From positions 34,641-81,673 of the forward strand of contig PGYL01000031.1 of the NCBI GenBank assembly GCA_002839645.1: a stretch of DNA of 47,033 nucleotides, read 5' to 3'. The notes under the pieces were generated by a model. That model saw nothing but the letters and a program-made list of their open reading frames with translations. It ran no database searches and was not told where the DNA came from. The stretch's first letter is position 1, and each line of letters begins with the position of its first letter. The translations under genes and the position numbers were made by a program. Of this stretch, positions 42,605 through 47,033 are shown one piece after another. The stretch is from Methanomicrobiales archaeon HGW-Methanomicrobiales-2. GTDB taxonomy: Archaea; Halobacteriota; Methanomicrobia; Methanomicrobiales; Methanoculleaceae.

Positions 42605-43000
42605 ATGACTGCCCTCTCCCCTATCCTGATCGCCCCCTGCGGTATCAACTGCGGGCTCTGCATCGGCTACCTGCGGGAGAAAAACAGATGCCCGGGCTGC
42701 CGGACGGATGATGCCGGCAGACTGAACGCATATTGCGCCCGATGCAGGATCCGGCAGTGCGAAGACCGTACGGGGAAGTACTGCTACGAATGCACCGGAT
42801 ATCCCTGCGCGCGGCTGAAACACCTGGACAAGCGCTATGCAAAATACCGGACGAGTGTGCTCGACAACCTGCGCGAGATACGGGAGCAGGGAGTCGTGGA
42901 GTTCGTCGAACAGGAGAAGGTCCGCTGGACATGCCCGCAGTGCGGACATACCCTCAGCATGCACAGGGATCGATGCCTGCACTGTGGTCGGACGTGGTGA
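42605..43000 (+). CDS. DUF3795-type cysteine-rich protein
   Basis: 131 residues. The first half has the DUF3795 pattern IAPCGINCGLCIGYLREKNRCPGCR, then CARCRIRQC and CYECTGYPCARLKHLDKRY. The C terminus ends in a zinc-ribbon-like CPQCGHTLSMHRDRCLHCG. It probably binds one or more zinc ions; the function is unknown. Start ATG 42605 is chosen for its family-like N terminus (ALSPILIAPCG); the ORF extends 31 codons upstream with poor sequence. The tRNA ends 115 bp upstream. Confidence 0.82.
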   Translation: MTALSPILIAPCGINCGLCIGYLREKNRCPGCRTDDAGRLNAYCARCRIRQCEDRTGKYCYECTGYPCARLKHLDKRYAKYRTSVLDNLREIREQGVVEFVEQEKVRWTCPQCGHTLSMHRDRCLHCGRTW

Positions 43001-43097
43001 GGAGGGAGCATCACCCGCATCGCCGCCCGGATGGGCCCGGTATCGTCGATACCTTTTTTGCGCTCGTTCCCCTCCTGCCTCCCCGGTGCCATTGAGT

Positions 43098-44390
43098 ATG
43101 ACCGAAGTTGATACGAGGATACGATCAATCCATGCCCGCGAGATACTGGACTCGCGGGGGAACCCGACCGTCGAAGCGGATGTTACACTCGCCGGCGGGG
43201 CGTCCGGGCGGGCCGCGACCCCGTCCGGCGCATCGACCGGTAAACACGAAGCCATCGAGTTCAGGGACGGCGTAAAAGACCGTTACGGCGGAAAAGGGGT
43301 GCAGAGCCCCGTCGCCCGGGTCAACGGCGAGATCGCCGTTACCCTGCAGGGCATGGACGCCCGCGATCAGGCGGCGGTGGACGGGGCGCTCATCGATCTT
43401 GACGGAACACCGAATAAGCGGAACCTGGGCGCCAACGCCACGCTTGCGGTCTCCATGGCCGTCGCGCGGGCTGCCGCCGCCGCAGAGGGTCTCTGGCTCT
43501 GGGAGTACCTGGGAGACCCATTTAAGCCGCTCCTTCCTGTCCCGATGATGAACATCCTCAACGGCGGAGTCCATGCCAACTGGCAGGGGCCGGACTTTCA
43601 GGAGTACATGATCGCCCCGTACGGTGCTCCAGGCGTCGCGGAAGCGGTCCGGTGGGGGAGCGAGACCTACCATGCGCTCAGAGAGATCCTCAAAGCGCAG
43701 GACTACACGACCGGCGTCGGCGACGAAGGCGGGTTTGCCCCTGCAGTCTCCACGAACACCGAGCCGCTCGACCTGATCGTGGAAGCAATCGAACGGGCAG
43801 GCTACGTCCCCGGCAAGGAGATTGGGATTGCTCTCGACCCGGCATCGAGCGCGTTCTACAATGATAGCGTCTATAACCTCAGGACCGAAGGGCTGACCCT
43901 GACTGCTGCTGAGATGGTGGACCGATACCGCGACCTTGTGGCGTCATACCCGGTCATCGTCATCGAGGACGGCCTTGCCGAGGATGACTGGGACGGCTGG
44001 CGGCTGCTCACCAGGACGATCGGGGATAAGGTGGAACTCGTCGGCGACGACCTCTTTGTCACGAACGTCGATCGGATCGATATGGGTATCCGGAAGGGGG
44101 CCGCCAACGCCGTCCTGATCAAGCCCAACCAGATAGGGACAGTGACCGAGACGATCGCCGCGGTGCGTCTCGCCCAGCAGCAGAACTGGGGCGCGATGGT
44201 CTCCCACCGGAGCGGCGAGACCGTCGACACGTTCATCGCCGACTTCACCGTCGCCATGCAGACGGGCCATCTCAAGACCGGCGCACCGGCACGAGGCGAG
44301 CGGGTGGAGAAGTACAATCAACTGATGAGGATCGAGGAGGCGGCAGGAGATACGGCCCGGTATGCCGGACGGAGCGGGTTCGTTCGGTAG
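43098..44390 (+). CDS. eno: Enolase
   Basis: Phosphopyruvate hydratase (2-phosphoglycerate to phosphoenolpyruvate), used in gluconeogenesis by methanogens. 430 residues. Key features are REILDSRGNPTVEADV, SGASTGKHEA, the metal/catalytic segments GDEGGFAP and VIEDGLAEDDWDG, LIKPNQIGT with the catalytic Lys, and MVSHRSGETVD. The ATG at 43098 is chosen; the same frame continues upstream to 42837 without family similarity. Confidence 0.97.
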   Translation: MTEVDTRIRSIHAREILDSRGNPTVEADVTLAGGASGRAATPSGASTGKHEAIEFRDGVKDRYGGKGVQSPVARVNGEIAVTLQGMDARDQAAVDGALIDLDGTPNKRNLGANATLAVSMAVARAAAAAEGLWLWEYLGDPFKPLLPVPMMNILNGGVHANWQGPDFQEYMIAPYGAPGVAEAVRWGSETYHALREILKAQDYTTGVGDEGGFAPAVSTNTEPLDLIVEAIERAGYVPGKEIGIALDPASSAFYNDSVYNLRTEGLTLTAAEMVDRYRDLVASYPVIVIEDGLAEDDWDGWRLLTRTIGDKVELVGDDLFVTNVDRIDMGIRKGAANAVLIKPNQIGTVTETIAAVRLAQQQNWGAMVSHRSGETVDTFIADFTVAMQTGHLKTGAPARGERVEKYNQLMRIEEAAGDTARYAGRSGFVR

Positions 44391-44642
44391 GGTCTCTAAG
44401 GCATTGATACATTACCGGTAACAGGGATCGGGTAGGGGTTGCTCTCCCGGAGGTCCCCGTGGGTTATCAGCCAGGAGACTGCTTTGAGATCTCCGGGGCC
44501 CGGCGTCGGCGAGGGAAACCCAGATGAGGCTCCTTTCTGCCAGTCTTGCCTCGAACGAGGCGTTTTCGCCCTTCTCCCGGAACCCGTTCGTCCTGCAACT
44601 CCCCCGGGTTCCACACATTTCTTAAGGCCTCCCAACCGAATC
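44391..44642 (+). terminator. Enolase-antiporter intergenic region with terminator-like hairpin
   Basis: 252 bp. GCCTCG-AA-CGAGGC at 44548-44561 is a perfect 6-bp hairpin followed by GTTTT, an intrinsic-terminator shape 158 nt after the enolase stop. ATTTCTTAAGG near 44616 is a possible TATA box for the antiporter. The rest shows no gene; no known riboswitch was recognised. Confidence 0.4.
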
Positions 44643-45833
44643 ATGAACACAATGGAAAGCGCATTATCTATCGAGCTCCAGGTGAGCCTCCTCCTCTTCC
44701 TCGCGCTCGCCGGCTACCTCCTGGCATCCAGGATCAACCAGTCGGCGACGATCGGGGCCATCCTCGTCGGGATCCTGGTCGGACCGAGCGTGCTCGGCCT
44801 GATCACCTACACGGACTTTGTCGCGAGCCTGGCCCACATGGGGGCGATCATCCTCCTCTTCGCCATCGGGTTCGAGTTCAATCTCAAGGATATCCTCACG
44901 CTTCGTAACGGCGTCATCTCGTTCTTCGGCGTGGTCGTCCCGTGGGTAGGCGGCTACGCCACGGCCGTCCTCTTTGGATTCGACTTCGCAACTGCAGTCT
45001 TCGTCGGCACGGCGTTGACCGCGACGAGTACCGCCATCACCGCAAACGTTCTCAAGGAGATCGGCATGCTCCAGACCGGGGCAGCGAAGGCGATCATCGG
45101 CGCAGCAGTCATCGACGATATCCTCTCCCTCCTGGCGCTCTCCGTCACTCTGGACCTGGTGGCCGGGGAAGGCTCGCTGGGAGCGCTCGCCCAGACGGTC
45201 GCCATGGCTGTGATCTTTGTTGCCGTCGCCGGTACCGTCGGGGTCTTCGTCGTACGAAGACTCATCCAGCGGATGGAGACATCCGCCCTGACGCAGCAGT
45301 ACCCGGGTTTTGTCTTCATCTTTGCCCTGATGCTGGCGTTCCTCTACGCGATGGTCGCCGACCTCATCGGTCTATCGGGGATCATCGGGGCGTTTCTCGC
45401 CGGGATCGCCTTCAGCGATGTCCAACTCCGGCAGAGTAAGAGCGTCAAACTGGGCGCTGAATACTTCGAGATCGTCTTCGCCTCGATCTTCTTCATATCG
45501 CTTGGTGTCCTCGTCGATATCCGGGCACTCACCCCTGAGATCGCTCTCTTCGTTGCGGCGCTGACCGTGGTCGCTCTCGTCACCAAGATCGTCGGGTGCG
45601 GCCTCCCTGCCCGGCTGATGGGGATGTGCCGGGAGGATTCCCTCATCGTCGGGTTCGGGATGGCGGCGCGGGGAGAAGTGACGATGATCATCGCGCTGAT
45701 CGGACTGAACGCAGGATTCATCGACCAGGGTATCTTTGTTGCCTGCATCCTGATGAGCCTGCTGACCACCCTTGTGACCCCGATCGTCTACCGGAACTGG
45801 TTCTTCAAGGGCGCATACTGCACCCCGGAGTGA
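44643..45833 (+). CDS. CPA2-family cation:proton antiporter (Kef/NapA-like)
   Basis: A 396-residue membrane protein with about 12 helices that exchanges Na+ or K+ for H+. The ion-binding Asp pair is in GAAVIDDILSLLAL (about residues 159-160), and GTALTATSTAITANVLKE is the unwound-helix segment. SLGVLVDI and FGMAARGEVTMIIALIGL are further family signatures. No C-terminal TrkA (RCK) regulatory domain is present. Start ATG 44643 gives MNTMESALSIELQ; an in-frame ATG at 44439 would add 68 unlikely residues. Cation and direction are not readable. Confidence 0.92.
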   Translation: MNTMESALSIELQVSLLLFLALAGYLLASRINQSATIGAILVGILVGPSVLGLITYTDFVASLAHMGAIILLFAIGFEFNLKDILTLRNGVISFFGVVVPWVGGYATAVLFGFDFATAVFVGTALTATSTAITANVLKEIGMLQTGAAKAIIGAAVIDDILSLLALSVTLDLVAGEGSLGALAQTVAMAVIFVAVAGTVGVFVVRRLIQRMETSALTQQYPGFVFIFALMLAFLYAMVADLIGLSGIIGAFLAGIAFSDVQLRQSKSVKLGAEYFEIVFASIFFISLGVLVDIRALTPEIALFVAALTVVALVTKIVGCGLPARLMGMCREDSLIVGFGMAARGEVTMIIALIGLNAGFIDQGIFVACILMSLLTTLVTPIVYRNWFFKGAYCTPE

Positions 45834-45927
45834 TGCAGGGCTCCCCCCTGCTGTTTTCTTCCCAAGAACGGCTTTGTTGAACCCCCACTTGTTTGCTCCA
45901 GATGGCCGCAATCAGGGGTACTCGGGG

Positions 45928-46146
45928 GCACGGCTTTCCACCGGGTATCGCACCTGACGGTGCTCGTGCTCCGGATGCCCCATCCATCGCAATCGCCATG
46001 ACTGCCCCCGCCCCCTGGGGGCGGGGGAGGAGCGCGAAGCGCGGGCGGGGTGGGGGCTAGGTATCCCTTATGAGTTGGAGACGGGGGGGGACCCCCTCCC
46101 CGTCAGCCCCACCCCCAATGGCGATAGCCACCACGGTCCACGGCAT
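45928..46146 (+). repeat. Dispersed structured repeat, copy B
   Basis: Starts GCACGGCTTTCCACCGGG, aligned with copy A's GCACGGCTTTCCAGTGGA, and ends TGGCGATAGCCACCACGGT followed by CCACGGCAT. It has about 45 extra bases near its left end, then a second ATCGCCA at 45992-45998. The 11-bp stem (46005-46015 with 46017-46027) is fully Watson-Crick, with C where copy A has the T of its T:G pair. The next hairpin is GCGC-GAA-GCGC (46032-46042) instead of GGCC-GGA-GGCC in copy A, so the pairing is kept although the bases differ. A shorter G/C hairpin lies near 46084-46101. It sits between the antiporter and the ferritin-like gene. Confidence 0.8.
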
Positions 46147-46311
46147 GAGGAGATGCCCGAGAAAAATGGTCGTCCCGGGGACAAGCCGGGTCCGGCACCA
46201 GCCTCAGCAGGGTAAGGATGAAGATCAGAATAGGGTTTCAACAAAGCCCAAAAACTCTCTTACTTCCCTCTGCGCCCGGTGGGAAAAAGAGGCGGGGCGC
46301 GAGCCCCTGCC

Positions 46312-46767
46312 TCACCAGGCTTCCGGAAACGCCATGTTGGTGTAGATGTCCTCGAGGCGTGCCTTGTGGCCCCGTTCCATCGCCGCGAGGCTCTCGAAGA
46401 GTTCAATCTGATCCGGGTCCACGCTCAGGCCCGCGAGCTGGGTATACATCTGCATCGCGTCGAGTTCCTTTCGGATCGCGATAACGAGGCCGTCGAGCGG
46501 TTTTAAGTCGGCGGAGAGCGGCGGTGTCTCCAGGGCGTCGGCGACCTTGTAGTCCCGCTTCGTGTCGAACGCGAGTTTCCCCGGCTCCTTCATCTGAAGG
46601 CCCTCCAGGGTCTTTCTGTGGTTGCTCTCCTCCCCGGCGAGCTCATTGAAGAGGTTCTTTAAGTTCTCATCCGTGACCTTCTCCCTGACTGTCCGGTAGA
46701 AGGTGTATGCCTCGACCTCCCGGTCGATGGCGTTCGATATGATTGAGCGATACTCTTCGGCATCCAT
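46312..46767 (-). CDS. Ferritin-like/rubrerythrin-type diiron protein
   Basis: 151 residues, a four-helix bundle without a rubredoxin domain. Ligand candidates are EVEAYTFYR (Glu about residue 20), EESNHRKT (Glu/His about 50), a central RKELDAMQMY (about 107) and AAMERGHK (about 129). The family scavenges peroxide or oxygen in anaerobes. ATG 46767 (MDAEEYRS) is chosen over the longer frame starting at 46845. GGTTTAAAAGTC on the minus strand at about 46800-46811 is a TATA box, giving a leader of about 16 nt. Confidence 0.85.
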   Translation of the reverse strand: MDAEEYRSIISNAIDREVEAYTFYRTVREKVTDENLKNLFNELAGEESNHRKTLEGLQMKEPGKLAFDTKRDYKVADALETPPLSADLKPLDGLVIAIRKELDAMQMYTQLAGLSVDPDQIELFESLAAMERGHKARLEDIYTNMAFPEAW

Positions 46768-46981
46768 GGTTTCATGCACCGGTGGACAGTAGCACCCGGG
46801 ACTTTTAAACCTTATTAGGCCGGGCTTTGGTATGGTGTTGGACAAGGTGTGTGAGAGGCCCGCAGGTTTTCATGTGTGGTTGTCAGGGCAGCGATGATTG
46901 GGGAGGAAATCCGGGAGGTTCGAAGAGGCTGAGAAGCTTCGATTTGCGACAAACAAGGTGACCGAATCGAGGGAAAATCCG

Positions 46982-47033
46982 GATGCAGTGGACCGTGGGA
47001 GTATCGCCATGGGGGGTGGGGGCAGGGGAGGGG
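46982..47033 (-). repeat. Dispersed structured repeat, copy C (partial, inverted)
   Basis: GATGCAGTGGACCGTGG at 46982-46998 and TATCGCCAT at 47002-47010 are the reverse complement of the right end of copies A and B. They are followed by G-rich sequence matching the complement of the C-rich inner segment. The copy is inverted relative to A and B and cut by the window edge. The preceding 46846-46981 holds no gene that I can support. Confidence 0.75.

Noticed and set aside
40871-43255. A 794-codon open frame on the minus strand
   Set aside because: It runs antisense across manC, the tRNA and the DUF3795 gene, all of which have clear family motifs; the frame is a GC-content shadow.
44400-44560. 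Riboswitch before the cation antiporter
   Set aside because: Only a simple terminator-like hairpin is clear; the sequence does not match a riboswitch I recognise.
1-47033. CRISPR array, rRNA genes or complete insertion sequences
   Set aside because: Searched by eye near the Cas1-like gene, the recombinase and the repeats; no regularly spaced direct repeats, no rRNA segments and no transposase reading frame were seen.

Overview
The window is archaeal and most likely comes from a hydrogenotrophic methanogen of the order Methanomicrobiales, close to Methanoculleus. This is inferred from several things. The DNA is GC-rich with AT-rich TATA boxes. The lineage-typical genes include archaeal CobT and CobZ, split GMP synthase subunit A, a DUF2115 protein, an HPS-RraA fusion, an F420-dependent LLM oxidoreductase, paired Amt/GlnK, a sulfite-reductase-like Fe-S protein and a MobB-MoaE fusion. 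The region carries ordinary metabolic genes plus two accessory blocks: a surface-protein block at 17.7-28.6 kb and a gene-poor, repeat-bearing stretch at 36.4-38.0 kb.

Layout. 1-4.6 kb: the end of an ECF-type transporter (ATPase and EcfT), a sulfite-reductase-like protein, and late cobalamin genes (cobZ-cobS diverging from cobT). 4.6-8.2 kb: guaAA, a YkgJ-type cysteine-cluster protein and a TraB-family membrane protein that overlap end to end, then a nitroreductase and a DUF2115 protein. 8.3-9.8 kb: amt-glnK. 9.8-10.3 kb: the first copy of a dispersed structured repeat. 10.3-14.6 kb: an LLM oxidoreductase, HPS-RraA, and a tightly overlapping trio DUF1538-DUF1538-PII. 14.6-17.6 kb: two PaaK-type acyl-CoA ligases and an ACT-domain protein. 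17.8-23.9 kb: a five-gene translationally coupled operon of exported proteins (PEGA/SUOX-like protein, phosphoesterase, two further SUOX-fold proteins, WtpA-like binding lipoprotein). Upstream of it lie a probably 5'-truncated surface gene and a 1194-residue multi-repeat secreted protein. 28.9-29.7 kb: a solo Cas1-like gene with no CRISPR array. 29.7-36.4 kb: a leftward series of acylphosphatase, a giant alpha-helical protein, glmM, mobB-moaE and DUF5806. 36.4-38.0 kb: a gene-poor region. 38.0-46.8 kb: a XerA-like recombinase, a nucleotide-sugar epimerase, a TPR protein, manC, tRNA-Gln, DUF3795, enolase, a CPA2 antiporter, a second repeat copy and a ferritin-like protein. A third repeat copy, inverted, runs off the right edge.

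The three most unusual signals are these. (1) The exported operon repeatedly uses a sulfite-oxidase-like fold that appears to lack the cofactor cysteine. (2) A roughly 170-220 bp dispersed element has inverted ends and hairpins whose arms differ between copies yet still pair. (3) The Cas1-like protein stands alone, is short at its N terminus, and has Ser where the first catalytic Glu is expected. The DUF1538-DUF1538-PII trio is a further candidate for a PII-controlled membrane system. All functional statements rest on reading motifs by eye; no database search was run.
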